A stretch of DNA of 64,000 bases, from positions 62,001 to 126,000 of the forward strand of contig CALUTD010000003.1 in NCBI GenBank assembly GCA_944323625.1, in the 5' to 3' direction. The notes under the pieces were generated by a model. It had not been told where the DNA came from and made no database searches. It saw only the letters and a program-made list of their open reading frames with translations. This DNA comes from Candidatus Gastranaerophilales bacterium. Lineage in GTDB: Bacteria > Cyanobacteriota > Vampirovibrionia > Gastranaerophilales > Gastranaerophilaceae. A program made the position numbers and the translations under genes. Shown one piece after another: positions 35,722-45,526 of this stretch. Positions within the stretch are counted from its first letter, which is position 1. Every line of letters starts with the position of its first letter.

Positions 35722-36678
35722 ATGAAAAAAAAGTTATTTTATATATTAATTATATTATCGGGAATAACGGTAGGAATCGCCAAGGCTGCTTCATTATCCG
35801 TAGAATCAGATAAGCAAGAATTCAAAGACAGTGATAATAAAATTTATCTTGAAGGTAATGTAAAAGTAAAAACCGGTGATGTTAATGTTTTAAGCCCTCA
35901 CGCCGTTGTACAAATTGACCCTAAAAATAATAAGGTAAATAAAGTTGAGTTTGGTGAAAATGCATATTCTTATCAACTTCAAGACGGAAAAAAACATGAA
36001 ATAAAAGCTCAAATTCTTGAAATGTCTTTGCTAAATAAAGTTTTTTCAGCTCAAGGTAATACCATATCATCAATCACTGAAAAAGATAAACCTGTAGTTA
36101 TTGTTACGGCCGATAAACAAGAATATAATAAAAATACAAATATAATGAAAGCAAACGGAAGTGTAAACATTGTTTATAATGATATTATTACATATTCAGA
36201 CAGCGCTATAGTTGATCTGACTGAAAATAATGATGTCAAAAAAATTCAACTTATCGGAAATGCAAAACTTAATCAAAATAAAAGTAAAATTAATGCAAGA
36301 AAACTTACTTATGACAACATAAAAGAAGAGGCAATTGCTGTTGGTAATGTATATACAAAAGCTGTTACGGATGACGAACAAGAAATAGAAGTATGGTCAG
36401 ATTACCAAACTTATGACAAAAAAGCAAATATAGTGAGTGCTTCAGGCTCAACAAAAGTTATATATCAGGACTATACTGCGACAGGCCCTAAAGTTAATGT
36501 TTACCCCGATAAAACAACAAAAAAATTAAATGAAGCAATATTTGTCGGCCGTTCAAAAATTGAAACAAAAGGCCGAACAATAGAAGCTGACAGAATAAGT
36601 ATAACAATGAATCCTAAAGACTTTAAAGCAGAAGGAAACGTTAAATCAGTTATTCCGAATATTGGGAATATGGAATAA
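35722..36678 (+). CDS. lptA: LptA/OstA-family periplasmic LPS-binding protein
   Basis: 318 residues with a signal peptide (MKKKLFYILIILSGITVGIAKA) and a run of OstA-type beta repeats: VESDKQEFKDSDNKIYLEGNVKV, VTADKQEYNKNTNIMKANGSV, SDYQTYDKKANIVSASGST. At nearly twice the length of E. coli LptA it holds two jellyrolls, a form seen in several non-proteobacteria. It forms the periplasmic bridge for LPS. Start has GGCGGTGAGAAG upstream. A hairpin follows at 36710. Confidence 0.85.
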   Translation: MKKKLFYILIILSGITVGIAKAASLSVESDKQEFKDSDNKIYLEGNVKVKTGDVNVLSPHAVVQIDPKNNKVNKVEFGENAYSYQLQDGKKHEIKAQILEMSLLNKVFSAQGNTISSITEKDKPVVIVTADKQEYNKNTNIMKANGSVNIVYNDIITYSDSAIVDLTENNDVKKIQLIGNAKLNQNKSKINARKLTYDNIKEEAIAVGNVYTKAVTDDEQEIEVWSDYQTYDKKANIVSASGSTKVIYQDYTATGPKVNVYPDKTTKKLNEAIFVGRSKIETKGRTIEADRISITMNPKDFKAEGNVKSVIPNIGNME

Positions 36679-36709
36679 ATTTGCTTTATTAATATTGAGT
36701 AAACAAAAA

Positions 36710-36742
36710 TTTCGACCTTATAAATAATCTATAAGGTCGAAA
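36710..36742. terminator. Terminator hairpin between lptA and the ion transporter
   Basis: Perfect 13-bp stem TTTCGACCTTATA / TATAAGGTCGAAA, 7-base loop, between convergent genes. On the minus strand it is followed by TTTTGTTT, so it terminates the transporter gene well; on the plus strand the T-run is weak. Confidence 0.8.
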
Positions 36743-36761
36743 ATTAAACTATAATACTTTA

Positions 36762-38087
36762 TTAAATAAAATGTCTAATCCAAATATATGCTGTAGATAG
36801 AGCCAATGAAATAAAGACAACAACAACACCGTATTTCATAAATTTAAGAAATTGTATCGGATATCCGTGTTTTGCAGAATTTTCAGATACAATTACGTTA
36901 GCAGCTGCACCTATTATTGTTAAATTACCGCCCAAGCATGCGCCTAAAGACAAACACCACCAAAGAGGCAATACATAATCACGGCCTTTTATTAATTCAA
37001 TTTCATGAATCATTGGTGCCATTGTTGCAGTATAAGGTATGTTATCAATAATTCCCGATAAAATACCTGATGCCCACAAAATAACTAATGATGTTATTTT
37101 TTGTGAACCTGCAGTAACTTTTAACAACCAATCTGCCATTAATTTTATACCGCCTGCGGCCTCAAATGCTCCGATAATTATAAATAAACCTATAAAAAAG
37201 AAAATTGTATTCCATTCAACTTCTTTGAAGGTTTCTTCAGGATTTTCAAACAATAGTAATATGCTTGCACCTATAAACGCAATTATACAAGTTGCAATAT
37301 GTGTTATATCATGAGTTAAAAATCCTAATATAACAAGTCCCAATACAGTCAAACTTCTTTTTAATAAAGCATAATCCGTAATAGTATTTGAATTATCAAT
37401 AGTTTTTATTTTGGACATTTTTTCTTCAGTTGTAACTAATTGTTTTCTAAAACAGAAGTACAAAAATGCAATTACCGCAACCATAATAATAAAACATATT
37501 ATAGTTAACTCGGCAATAAAGTCCATAAACGAAAAACCTGCCGCACTACCTATAATAATATTTGGAGGATCACCTATTAGTGTTGCGGTACCGCCTATAT
37601 TTGATGCAAATATTTCAGTTATTAATAAAGGAATTGGGTTTAAATCCAACTGTTTTGCAACAACAAAAGTTATAGGCATAACTAAAATAACAGTTGTAAC
37701 GTTATCTAAAAATGCCGATAATACTGCCGTAAAAAATGCCAAAACTATAAGAACCATTAAAGGCCGACCTTTTGTCATCTTTAACAGTTCTATAGCTATC
37801 CATTTAAATACCCCGCATCTTGTTGTAATATTAACTATAATCATCATTGAAACTAACAGAAATATAACATTAAAATCAACAAAATTGATAAAATATAATT
37901 CGTTTAAACCTGTTTCTGCGATTTTTTCCTGACTTACCAATCCTGAGAATACAACAACAGCTGCTCCTAATAAAGCTATTGTAACTTTTGGTATTTTTTC
38001 AAGTGCAATAAAAATATAAGCGAGTATCAATATAACTGCTGAAATAATTACTGCGTGGTTCTGCACCAATGCATAAAATTGTTCCAT
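36762..38087 (-). CDS. ArsB/NhaD/SLC13-type ion transporter
   Basis: 441 residues with about 11-12 membrane helices. FLDNVTTVILVMPIT, GGTATLIGDPPNIIIG and the repeated-half IDNIPYTATMAPM with GNLTIIGAAANVIV are the two inverted-repeat signatures of the ArsB/NhaD ion transporter superfamily. The transported ion (Na+/H+, arsenite or a carboxylate) cannot be decided. The longer GDPPN motif favours NhaD/P-protein relatives. It is monocistronic. Confidence 0.88.
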   Translation of the reverse strand: MEQFYALVQNHAVIISAVILILAYIFIALEKIPKVTIALLGAAVVVFSGLVSQEKIAETGLNELYFINFVDFNVIFLLVSMMIIVNITTRCGVFKWIAIELLKMTKGRPLMVLIVLAFFTAVLSAFLDNVTTVILVMPITFVVAKQLDLNPIPLLITEIFASNIGGTATLIGDPPNIIIGSAAGFSFMDFIAELTIICFIIMVAVIAFLYFCFRKQLVTTEEKMSKIKTIDNSNTITDYALLKRSLTVLGLVILGFLTHDITHIATCIIAFIGASILLLFENPEETFKEVEWNTIFFFIGLFIIIGAFEAAGGIKLMADWLLKVTAGSQKITSLVILWASGILSGIIDNIPYTATMAPMIHEIELIKGRDYVLPLWWCLSLGACLGGNLTIIGAAANVIVSENSAKHGYPIQFLKFMKYGVVVVFISLALSTAYIWIRHFI

Positions 38088-38152
38088 GTCATGCCTTTCT
38101 TTTTAAGTATAAAGAATATTGTAGCAAAAACAAGGTATATATAAAATGAAAC

Positions 38153-39262
38153 TTAATCTATAACAATATTTTGTTTCAAAAAAACTTCAATAAATCCGTC
38201 TATATTTCCGTCCATCACAGAATCAACATTACCCACTTCAAAGTTAGTACGATGATCTTTTACCATTTTATACGGGTGAAATACATAAGAACGAATTTGA
38301 GATCCAAAATTTATATCAACATTTTGTCCTTTTAACTTCATAAGTTTTTCTTCATGCTCTGCCTGTTTTATCTCAAGAAGTTTTGAAGCGAGAATTTGCA
38401 TAGCAGTTTCTTTATTTTGAAGCTGAGAACGTTGCTGCTGACATCTTACAACAATACCGGTAGGTTTATGCAAGATTCTGACTGCAGTTTCAACCTTATT
38501 AACGTTTTGACCGCCGGCTCCGCCCGAGCGCATTGTATCAACGACAATATCTTCCTGTGGAATTTCAATTTTTTTACTAAAATCTTCAATAACAGGACTT
38601 ACTTCTATGCTTGCAAAACTTGTCTGTCGTTTCCCGTTTGCATTGAATGGAGAAATTCTTACAAGCCTATGGACTCCTTTTTCAGCTTTTGCCAAACCGT
38701 ATGCATACTTTCCGCAAACCTTTATTGTCGCAGACTTTATTCCTGCTTCTTCACCGTCAGAGCGCTCAATCAAATCCACTTTCCAGTGTTTTGATTCCGC
38801 CCATCTTATATACATTCTCAAAAGCATTTGAGCCCAGTCCTGTGCATCGGTTCCGCCTGCTCCCGCATTCACCGTTATTATTGCATCAGATTTATCATAC
38901 TCGCCTGAAAGCGTTGATTCTATTTCCCATATCTCAAGTTCTGACTTTAATGTTTTTATATCTTCCTCTATTTCGCTTAATGCAGAATCTTCTTTTGTTT
39001 CTTCATAAAGTTCAAACAACGTTTCAATATCACTTACAAGATTTTTCCATTTGGAAATTTTCTCAAGATTATCTTTATCTTCTTTTATTTCCTGTGCAAG
39101 TTTTGAAGAAATTTCAGGATTTGACCAAACTTCACTTGTTTGAAGTTTTGCTTCATTCTCTATTATTGAATTTTTTAATGATTCGACATTAAAAACCTTT
39201 AATGCCTTTTCAAACATTAATTTTACCGGGTTATAATTTTGTTTAATTTCATCAAATAACAA
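38153..39262 (-). CDS. prfB: Peptide chain release factor 2
   Basis: 369 residues. [18 protein letters not shown] holds the catalytic GGQ, and [15 protein letters not shown] holds the SPF anticodon-like tripeptide that reads UGA/UAA. Start is TTG at 39262-39260 with AAGAAGGG upstream. The frame is continuous from the N-terminus with no internal UGA, so the usual autoregulatory +1 frameshift is absent. It begins two bases after the metG stop and is probably translationally linked. Confidence 0.95.
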   Translation of the reverse strand: MLFDEIKQNYNPVKLMFEKALKVFNVESLKNSIIENEAKLQTSEVWSNPEISSKLAQEIKEDKDNLEKISKWKNLVSDIETLFELYEETKEDSALSEIEEDIKTLKSELEIWEIESTLSGEYDKSDAIITVNAGAGGTDAQDWAQMLLRMYIRWAESKHWKVDLIERSDGEEAGIKSATIKVCGKYAYGLAKAEKGVHRLVRISPFNANGKRQTSFASIEVSPVIEDFSKKIEIPQEDIVVDTMRSGGAGGQNVNKVETAVRILHKPTGIVVRCQQQRSQLQNKETAMQILASKLLEIKQAEHEEKLMKLKGQNVDINFGSQIRSYVFHPYKMVKDHRTNFEVGNVDSVMDGNIDGFIEVFLKQNIVID

Positions 39263-39264
39263 AT

Positions 39265-40836
39265 TTATTTGCCCTTCTTCTTATCTATAGCAAATTCAGA
39301 GTCTAATCTTAAGAAAACAGGTTTAATTTTTTCTTTATCTGTTATTTTTCCTTCTTTTATAATACCCCATTCGAGTTTATCATATTTAAAATCCAAATCT
39401 TCATTTAATTGAATTAAAATGTCTTTTGAAATATTAGGGCAGAAAGGATAAAGCATTATGCCAATATGGCGCATAGCCTCAAGAACATTATAAAGAACTT
39501 CCGAGCATTCTTGCATTTTTCCTTCTTTTGCAAGTGTCCAGGGTGCAGTTTCAGTTACGTATTTATTAACAAAATCGGCAAAAGAAACTATAATACCCGC
39601 AGCTTCTGCTATTTCATAATTGTTAAAAGACTCAATTATTTGATTTTTAGCATTTTGGGCATACTGTGCTATTTTTGAATTTTTATCCGTAATAGATTCT
39701 GCTTTAATTTCTCCGTCAAAATATTTTACAAGCATATTTAATGTTCTATTTAATAAATTACCTATATTATTTGCCAAATCGGCATTAACTTTTTCTTTAA
39801 AGTCCTCGTCGGAATAGTTTCCGTCTCTTCCTATCGGGGCTGCTGATGCCATATAATATCTAAATGCATCCGGGTGTTCCAACTTAAAAGACTCAAGTAC
39901 ATCATGCGGCGCAATAACATTGCCTAATGATTTGCTCATTTTTGACTCATCTATCGTTATCCAGCCATGTGCAAGAATTGTTTTGGGAAGAGGTAAACCT
40001 AAAGACATTAAAATTGCCGTCCAGTATATTGAATGGAATTTTATGATGTCTTTACCTATTACTTGAACATCTGCCGGCCATAATTCTTTAAATTGTTCTG
40101 AAGGATTTTCAGTATCATACCCTATAGCCGTAATATAATTTGAAAGTGCATCTATCCAAACATATATACTTTGTTCATCATCATCAGGTACATCTATTGC
40201 CCATTTTACAGCGGTTTTTGTTCTTGAAACAGAAATATCTTCAATATTTTCAAGCTGATTTAGTATTTCGTTTACTCTAAATGAAGGCATAATAAAACCC
40301 GGATGAGTTTTAATATATTCTATAAGTTTATCTTTATACTTTGATAATCTGAAAAAGTAATTTTCTTCAGTAATTTCTTCAGGCTTTTTAAGGTGATCGG
40401 GACATAATCCGTCAGACGTTAAATCTTTAGGACTTAAAAACGATTCACATCCGCTGCAATATAAACCGGTATAGGAATGTTTATATATATCTCCATTTTC
40501 CAAAAGCTTTTTAAATATTTGTTTTACAACTTTTTTATGCTGTTCGTCAGTTGTTCTTATAATTTTATCGTAACTTATTTCAAGTTCTTGCCATGCCTTC
40601 TCAAATTTTGAAAAGTTTTCATCACAGAGCTGCTTAGGTTCTATTCCTCTAGCTGCAGCTGTTTTTTGAATTTTAATACCGTGTTCGTCCGTGCCTGTAA
40701 GCATAAAAGCCTTATCAGTCAATTGTCTTTTATGTCTGATAATAACATCAGATAATATTTTTTCGTATGCATGACCTATATGAGGAGCACCGTTAACGTA
40801 GTCTATTGCAGTTGTTAAATAAAATTTTTCATTCAT
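39265..40836 (-). CDS. metG: Methionyl-tRNA synthetase
   Basis: 523 residues from the ATG at 40836-40834 (GAGGGTG upstream); an upstream start adds 15 unlikely residues. Class I signatures are [10 protein letters not shown] (HIGH) and KMSKSLGN (KMSKS). CSGC in the zinc knuckle ([10 protein letters not shown]) and [14 protein letters not shown] are typical. The C-terminal tRNA-binding EMAP II-like domain is absent, as in short forms. Pairs with prfB downstream. Confidence 0.96.
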   Translation of the reverse strand: MNEKFYLTTAIDYVNGAPHIGHAYEKILSDVIIRHKRQLTDKAFMLTGTDEHGIKIQKTAAARGIEPKQLCDENFSKFEKAWQELEISYDKIIRTTDEQHKKVVKQIFKKLLENGDIYKHSYTGLYCSGCESFLSPKDLTSDGLCPDHLKKPEEITEENYFFRLSKYKDKLIEYIKTHPGFIMPSFRVNEILNQLENIEDISVSRTKTAVKWAIDVPDDDEQSIYVWIDALSNYITAIGYDTENPSEQFKELWPADVQVIGKDIIKFHSIYWTAILMSLGLPLPKTILAHGWITIDESKMSKSLGNVIAPHDVLESFKLEHPDAFRYYMASAAPIGRDGNYSDEDFKEKVNADLANNIGNLLNRTLNMLVKYFDGEIKAESITDKNSKIAQYAQNAKNQIIESFNNYEIAEAAGIIVSFADFVNKYVTETAPWTLAKEGKMQECSEVLYNVLEAMRHIGIMLYPFCPNISKDILIQLNEDLDFKYDKLEWGIIKEGKITDKEKIKPVFLRLDSEFAIDKKKGK

Positions 40837-40909
40837 AATCTGATTCACCCTCGGATAAATATGATAAAATAAATTTAACACAAAGGTAATATATAAAAAA
40901 GGGTTTATT

Positions 40910-41611
40910 ATGTCTGAGCGTGTAAATAACAGAAAAAATAACGAATTAAGGAATATAAAAATAACAAAAGGATATACAAATCATGCTTTAGGGTCTGTAC
41001 TTATTGAATTTGGAGATACAAAAGTTATTGTAACGGCATCGATTGAAGAGGGGCGGCCCAAATGGATGAACGAAGACGAGAAAAGAGGATGGATAACAGC
41101 AGAATACTCATTGTTACCATCGGCAACACATACACGCTGCCAAAGAGAAAGAACAAAAATTTCAGGTAGAACTCAGGAAATACAAAGACTTATAGGCAGA
41201 AGCCTTCGTTCTTGCGTTGATTTAGAAAAACTGGGAAGCAGAACTGTCATTATTGATGCAGATGTAATACAGGCAGATGGAGGCACACGTTGTGCTTCAA
41301 TTTGCGGCGGATTCATTGCAATGAATATTGCTTTTGAAAAACTCAAGGAGCAAGGTTTACTTGCAGAAAATCCTATAACAGAACCTGTTGCTGCTGTATC
41401 AGTCGGAATCGTAAACGGTGAAATTATGCTGGATTTAGACTATATTGAGGACTCTCATGCACAGGTTGACAGTAATATAGTAATGACTAAATCTTCAAAA
41501 ATAATTGAATTTCAAACAACTGCAGAAGGTGCTCCGTTTGAAAAATCAAAACTTGATGAAATATATAATCTTGCCAATAATGCAATACAAGAAATAATAA
41601 AATTGTATTAA
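40910..41611 (+). CDS. rph: Ribonuclease PH
   Basis: 233 residues. Phosphorolytic 3'-5' exoribonuclease that trims tRNA 3' ends. Family blocks: GSVLIEFGDTKVIVTASIE, GWITAEYSLLPSATHTR, GRTQEIQRLIGRSLR, DADVIQADGGTRCASICGG and DLDYIEDSHAQVDSNIVM. Full length. It is divergent from metG and convergent with the gene at 41608, overlapping by 4 bases. Confidence 0.97.
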   Translation: MSERVNNRKNNELRNIKITKGYTNHALGSVLIEFGDTKVIVTASIEEGRPKWMNEDEKRGWITAEYSLLPSATHTRCQRERTKISGRTQEIQRLIGRSLRSCVDLEKLGSRTVIIDADVIQADGGTRCASICGGFIAMNIAFEKLKEQGLLAENPITEPVAAVSVGIVNGEIMLDLDYIEDSHAQVDSNIVMTKSSKIIEFQTTAEGAPFEKSKLDEIYNLANNAIQEIIKLY

Positions 41612-42972
41612 AGTTCAAACTTTTTATATATTTCGGGCGTATTTTGAGATTTTGCAAAGGTGACAAAATCAGCTTTTACTTTGTCATTCATTTGTTTATT
41701 ATACCTGTATTGTGTCCAAAGCCTTGTTATTGCGGAAAGTGTGAACCCCATAAACAAAAGGCTGAAAGCATAAGGTACAGCAGTTATAAATGCCTTTTCT
41801 TTTGTCAATCTTGAAAGTTCTTTTGTGCATTGAGTATTTTTTGTTGCTGCAATCTTTTGGGCAAGTTTCGGAAGTTCTTCTCTTTTCGGAATTTCCAAAA
41901 CACCTTTTGAGTTTTTCTTTAATATATCGGGGAACTTATTTTTTGATAAAAGTATTTTATGGAAACCTTTTTCAAATAATTCACCACCAAATATAGTATA
42001 AAATACTACAAGAGGTACTCTTGTCCAAACTTCAGCTACATCAAGTCTACCTCTATCCTCTGCAGCTTTAGAATATCCAAATAACCCAAGAATTGCCGTA
42101 AGTGCAAGCTGCCCTTTGCTTAATGCCAATTTCCCATTATTATTAGCAAAATCTAGACTTAATTTACTTAAAACATTATCGGTCCTTTGTGAGTGTATTC
42201 CTGCTTTATTTATAACTTTAGAAACGGCATTACCCGGATTAATTATTGCCTTTGACAAAGTTTGCAGTTTATCAGATTTATGACCAACTGCTGCAAGGGT
42301 AATACCTGCTGCTATTCCGGTTGCAGAAATTATTGCCGCTTTCTTTAACTGCTTTTTAGAATTCTTTTCAACTTTTTCTTGCTGTTTTTTGTCTTCTTTT
42401 TCATTTTTTCCTTTGTCCAAATTAGCAATACTGTTAAAATTACTCTTCTTGAAAGTTTTCAGTGTAAATAAATTTTTAGCAAAACTTAAAGTATATTCGG
42501 CAACAGGAATAGCGGCACAAGCAAGAATTATTCCAGCTTTAGAAGATATTGCTCGTTTTTTTACTTCCTCTGTAATTGTATTATTTTTAGTAATATCTGC
42601 TACTGTTTTCGGTATCTGTTCATTAACTTTATTTTTAATAGTCTTGGGTGATATATTCTTAAATATTTTATTTCTGAAAAGCTTTTCACCTAATAAAGGA
42701 GAAGCGAAATAAAATATACCAGACTCCAAGAATTCCAAAAAACTCATTTCTGCAAAGTCCGCTTTGCTTCTTGAAAATATTGCCTTTGGCGCCCAATTTG
42801 TAGCTGTATCCTGAATAAACCTGGTAGATGAGAGATTTTCCTGTGATTTTATAAATAAATCCGCTGCTTTTGTTAATCCGTCAAAGCCTTTTGTTATAAG
42901 CAGCTCAGAACCTTTAAATGATTTATCGTTATTATTATTTCTGCTTTTATATGTATTGTTAATTGTTATCAT
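41608..42972 (-). CDS. Multi-pass membrane protein with N-terminal FKG tag
   Basis: 454 residues from the ATG at 42972-42970 (AGGGGAAAAC directly upstream). The first 25 residues are Asn-rich and contain KSFKGSELL. Hydrophobic segments lie near 100, 150-165 (GIILACAAIPVAEYTL), 215-230 (IISATGIAAGITLAAVG), 290-310 (LALTAILGLFGY), 325-340 and 410-428. A highly charged linker (KGKNEKEDKKQQEKVEKNSKK) separates two parts. I recognise no family; similarly built proteins occur in Gastranaerophilales genomes as far as I recall. Confidence 0.72.
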   Translation of the reverse strand: MITINNTYKSRNNNNDKSFKGSELLITKGFDGLTKAADLFIKSQENLSSTRFIQDTATNWAPKAIFSRSKADFAEMSFLEFLESGIFYFASPLLGEKLFRNKIFKNISPKTIKNKVNEQIPKTVADITKNNTITEEVKKRAISSKAGIILACAAIPVAEYTLSFAKNLFTLKTFKKSNFNSIANLDKGKNEKEDKKQQEKVEKNSKKQLKKAAIISATGIAAGITLAAVGHKSDKLQTLSKAIINPGNAVSKVINKAGIHSQRTDNVLSKLSLDFANNNGKLALSKGQLALTAILGLFGYSKAAEDRGRLDVAEVWTRVPLVVFYTIFGGELFEKGFHKILLSKNKFPDILKKNSKGVLEIPKREELPKLAQKIAATKNTQCTKELSRLTKEKAFITAVPYAFSLLFMGFTLSAITRLWTQYRYNKQMNDKVKADFVTFAKSQNTPEIYKKFEL

Positions 42973-43003
42973 GTTTTCCCCTGTCAAAATTATTATTTAC
43001 TAA

Positions 43004-43029
43004 AAAAACTGCCTCTCAAGGCAGTTTTT
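43004..43029. terminator. Bidirectional-type intrinsic terminator
   Basis: AAAAACTGCCT / AGGCAGTTTTT, 11-bp perfect stem with a CTCA loop. On the minus strand the stem ends in a run of seven Ts. It lies 21 bases beyond the 28-residue ORF at 43051. Confidence 0.85.
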
Positions 43030-43050
43030 ATATTATTTTAAACGAGGATT

Positions 43051-43137
43051 TCACATTCGTACAAAACAATAACTGCCTGACCCTAAGCCCTGCATCTGCA
43101 TCATCATATACATCATTTGTACAAATTTAAATAACAT
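43051..43137 (-). CDS. Putative 28-residue Met-rich micro-protein
   Basis: Minus-strand ORF, ATG at 43137-43135 with AAAGGA 6-11 bases upstream, TGA stop, then the strong terminator at 43004-43029. The peptide has eight Met in 28 residues (MLFKFVQMMYMMMQMQG) and an amphipathic first half, then GLGSGSYC. The intergenic DNA otherwise has no purpose, and the RBS-ORF-terminator unit is complete. It could instead be a small regulatory RNA with a chance ORF. Confidence 0.45.
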   Translation of the reverse strand: MLFKFVQMMYMMMQMQGLGSGSYCFVRM

Positions 43138-43172
43138 AATTTTCCTTTCTATAGAGAATAACTCTGACATAA

Positions 43173-44372
43173 TTATTTGTCAATATCGTTTTTTGCTCTT
43201 TTCTTTGCAGGCTTTAATTCAGAATAAATTTTTTCTATATCATTATATTGTTTTTTTACATTTATATCTTCAGAATTATACTTTAAAGCTCTTTTTATCC
43301 ATTTTCTTGCTGCTTTAAGATTGCGTTTATTTTTGTTCAAATTAAATTCATATTCGTTAATATAGGATAGAAACAGAGGTGGAAGATAATTCTTTTTGTT
43401 AAATTTATATGCTTTTTCAAACAAATTTGCAGCATTTTTAAAATCATTGTTCTTATAATGGAAATAAGCCTTTCTCACTAGTTTTTCATCTGGCGGCTCA
43501 GGCGTATACTTGCTTTTTTGGCCTTTGCTTTTGTCAGTTAATACTAAAGTTTTTTTATCAGTCGATTTTTTCAAGTCTAATACTTCAGAATTATAAATAT
43601 TGTATTTCCCCTGGTTATTTAGATAATTTACATCTAAATAGGAAATTTCGGTATTAATATTTGTAATTCTGTCTTCAATTTTAGGGTGAGAACTGTAACT
43701 ATTATATAATTCAGGAAGTAAGTCAAAAAATTCCATTGCATCAAGAGCTTTATAAGGGTCATAGCCGGCTCTTGTCATAATGGTTAGAGCTTCGGTATCG
43801 GCTTCTTTTTCACGCTTACGCTCGTTTTTATAATACGGAAATAACATATATTCTTTTCCGTCTTTATAATACCTGTATTTTCTATAATCCTCCAGTGTTT
43901 TTTGGTGGTGATTATAAAGAAAATGAGCAATTTCATGTGAAATTACAAAAGCCAGTGCATCGTCATTATAATATAAACTGTCATATAATGCGCTTATTAT
44001 TACAACCAAATTTGCAGCAGTAGCATAAGCATTGACATTTTCAGCATTGTTTTTTATTACTATACGCCAACTTCTGTCATTTAATTTGTTTGCACGCAAA
44101 ATTTTCTCAGTTATTAAATATAACTTTTTATTTTCTGCACTGTACCCTTTAGTTATTTTTTTGTACTCAGCTTTATCTGCCGCTAACTTATTTTTATATT
44201 TAATTTTATCAACAGCCTCAAAGTCGTAGTTAAAATCAATGACGGGATTTTTCTTTTTAATATTTTTTGAAACTGCAGCTTTAATACCGGAATTATTTTC
44301 AACAGCTTCTAAAGGAGTAAAGACACCCAATAACAATACAGATACCAATAGACATGCAAAATGTTTTTTCAT
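43173..44372 (-). CDS. Secreted M48-family metallopeptidase with TPR tail
   Basis: 399 residues with a signal peptide (MKKHFACLLVSVLLLGVFTPLEA). The zinc motif is HEIAH, within AFVISHEIAHFLYNHH, and the third ligand lies in KREKEADTEALTIM, as in BepA/M48 peptidases; SSHPKIEDRI follows. From about 295 two TPR-like units (KAYFHYKNNDFKNAANLFEKA, LKAARKWIKRALKYN) suggest partner binding. Probably a periplasmic quality-control protease for outer-membrane proteins, by analogy to BepA. Confidence 0.88.
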   Translation of the reverse strand: MKKHFACLLVSVLLLGVFTPLEAVENNSGIKAAVSKNIKKKNPVIDFNYDFEAVDKIKYKNKLAADKAEYKKITKGYSAENKKLYLITEKILRANKLNDRSWRIVIKNNAENVNAYATAANLVVIISALYDSLYYNDDALAFVISHEIAHFLYNHHQKTLEDYRKYRYYKDGKEYMLFPYYKNERKREKEADTEALTIMTRAGYDPYKALDAMEFFDLLPELYNSYSSHPKIEDRITNINTEISYLDVNYLNNQGKYNIYNSEVLDLKKSTDKKTLVLTDKSKGQKSKYTPEPPDEKLVRKAYFHYKNNDFKNAANLFEKAYKFNKKNYLPPLFLSYINEYEFNLNKNKRNLKAARKWIKRALKYNSEDINVKKQYNDIEKIYSELKPAKKRAKNDIDK

Positions 44373-44490
44373 TATATACTCTTAATTATGCTAAACAATT
44401 GGATTATATCATTTTGAGGAGTGCTTTGGCAAGAAAAACACGAAATATTATAATCAATGAACTTATATAGCAAATTTCACTAAATAAGCT

Positions 44491-44946
44491 AAATTTGTTA
44501 CAAGGCTTAAGAAGGCAAATTCTGTTTTAAAGAGGAAGTTAATGTTATAAAAGTTTGTGATTCTGAACATAGAGGCTGTTTTTCTGAAACTGCGAAAGCA
44601 TTAAATAACATAAATTGGACGAATTATGATAACGGAGCAAATAACCAAATAAATACTTTAATTACTAATGATGGTATTTCATATAATTACGTATCGGGCA
44701 CAATATGTTCCGACAAAGGGTTATCAAATGATGATTTAAAAAATTGTATAGGCCGTTTTTTGGTTGACATAAACAGACAGTCAAAACCTAATAAATTTGG
44801 GCTTGATAAATTTTTTCTTTGCTGTTGTGAACGAGGAAGGTATTGTTGCTGCAGGAATCAAAAATAATTCTGCAGATTGAAAAAGAACCAATAATGTTAT
44901 TACTTACGCAGCGAAAGTGTTAAAAGAAGGTAAAATTTCATATTAA
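44491..44946 (+). pseudogene. Carboxy-terminal remnant of a type IV pilin-like gene
   Basis: No start or helix remains, but readable stretches in shifting frames match the pilin group: FVTRLKKANSVLKRK, then VCDSEHRGCFSETAKAL and CIGRFLVDINRQSKPNKFG. The last part corresponds to DVNGEKDPNDLGRD in the gene at 47699. A frame change occurs in the T-run near 44812 and a TGA replaces an expected Trp codon in SAD-KRTNN. The frame then stays open to TAA 44944-44946. At least three lesions make it dead. The 100 bases before 44491 show nothing clear. Confidence 0.75.
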
Positions 44947-45011
44947 AAATTTATGTTTTGAAGCTTTTAAAATAATTTAAAATTTGATATTATAGGATTA
45001 TCGGAGGTCCT

Positions 45012-45512
45012 ATGAATAATAATGTTTTTAGAAATTTGTCTTACGGTGTTTATATTGTCGCTTGTAAAATAAATGGAAAATATACAGGTTGTACAGTAAA
45101 CAGTATAATGCAAATTACATCATCCCCTGCAATTATTGCACTCAGTGTTAATCATTCTAACTATACTCATACTTGTCTTGAAGAAACAAAACGTTTTGCG
45201 GTTTCTATTCTATCTGAAGAATCGAACCCGATATCTATAGGTACTTTTGGATTCAGAAGCGGAAGAGATTGTAATAAGTTTGAAAATATTCCTTATGATA
45301 TAATTGATGATTTACCTGTAATAAAAGATGCGTGCGGATACTTAATATGCGAAATAAAAGAAAAACTTGAAACTCACACTCACAGTGTATTTATTGCCGA
45401 AGTAAAGAACGGCGATTTACTAAATAATAAAACTCCGATGACATACTCATATTACCATAATGTAATAAAAGGAAAGAGCCCAAAAGCTGCCCCTACTTAC
45501 ATAGAAGAGTAA
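45012..45512 (+). CDS. Flavin reductase-like FMN-binding protein
   Basis: 166 residues. FMN split-barrel signatures: YGVYIVACKINGKYTGCTVNS, SPAIIALSVNHSNYTH, FAVSILSEES and FGFRSGRD. The ending TPMTYSYYHNVIKGKSPKAAPTYIEE is the linker that precedes rubredoxin in high-molecular-weight rubredoxin (Hrb) of anaerobes, but the protein stops there, so the rubredoxin domain is absent. It probably reduces flavin or rubredoxin with NAD(P)H in oxygen or NO defence. GGAGG lies before the ATG. Confidence 0.88.
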   Translation: MNNNVFRNLSYGVYIVACKINGKYTGCTVNSIMQITSSPAIIALSVNHSNYTHTCLEETKRFAVSILSEESNPISIGTFGFRSGRDCNKFENIPYDIIDDLPVIKDACGYLICEIKEKLETHTHSVFIAEVKNGDLLNNKTPMTYSYYHNVIKGKSPKAAPTYIEE

Positions 45513-45526
45513 TATTGAGCTGTGAA

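Noticed and set aside
44491-44946. TGA read as tryptophan (genetic code 25) in the pilin remnant
   Set aside because: The locus is also frameshifted, prfB is present, and TGA ends the cyclase gene at 31348-31350 where it is coupled to recG. A normal code with a decayed gene is simpler.
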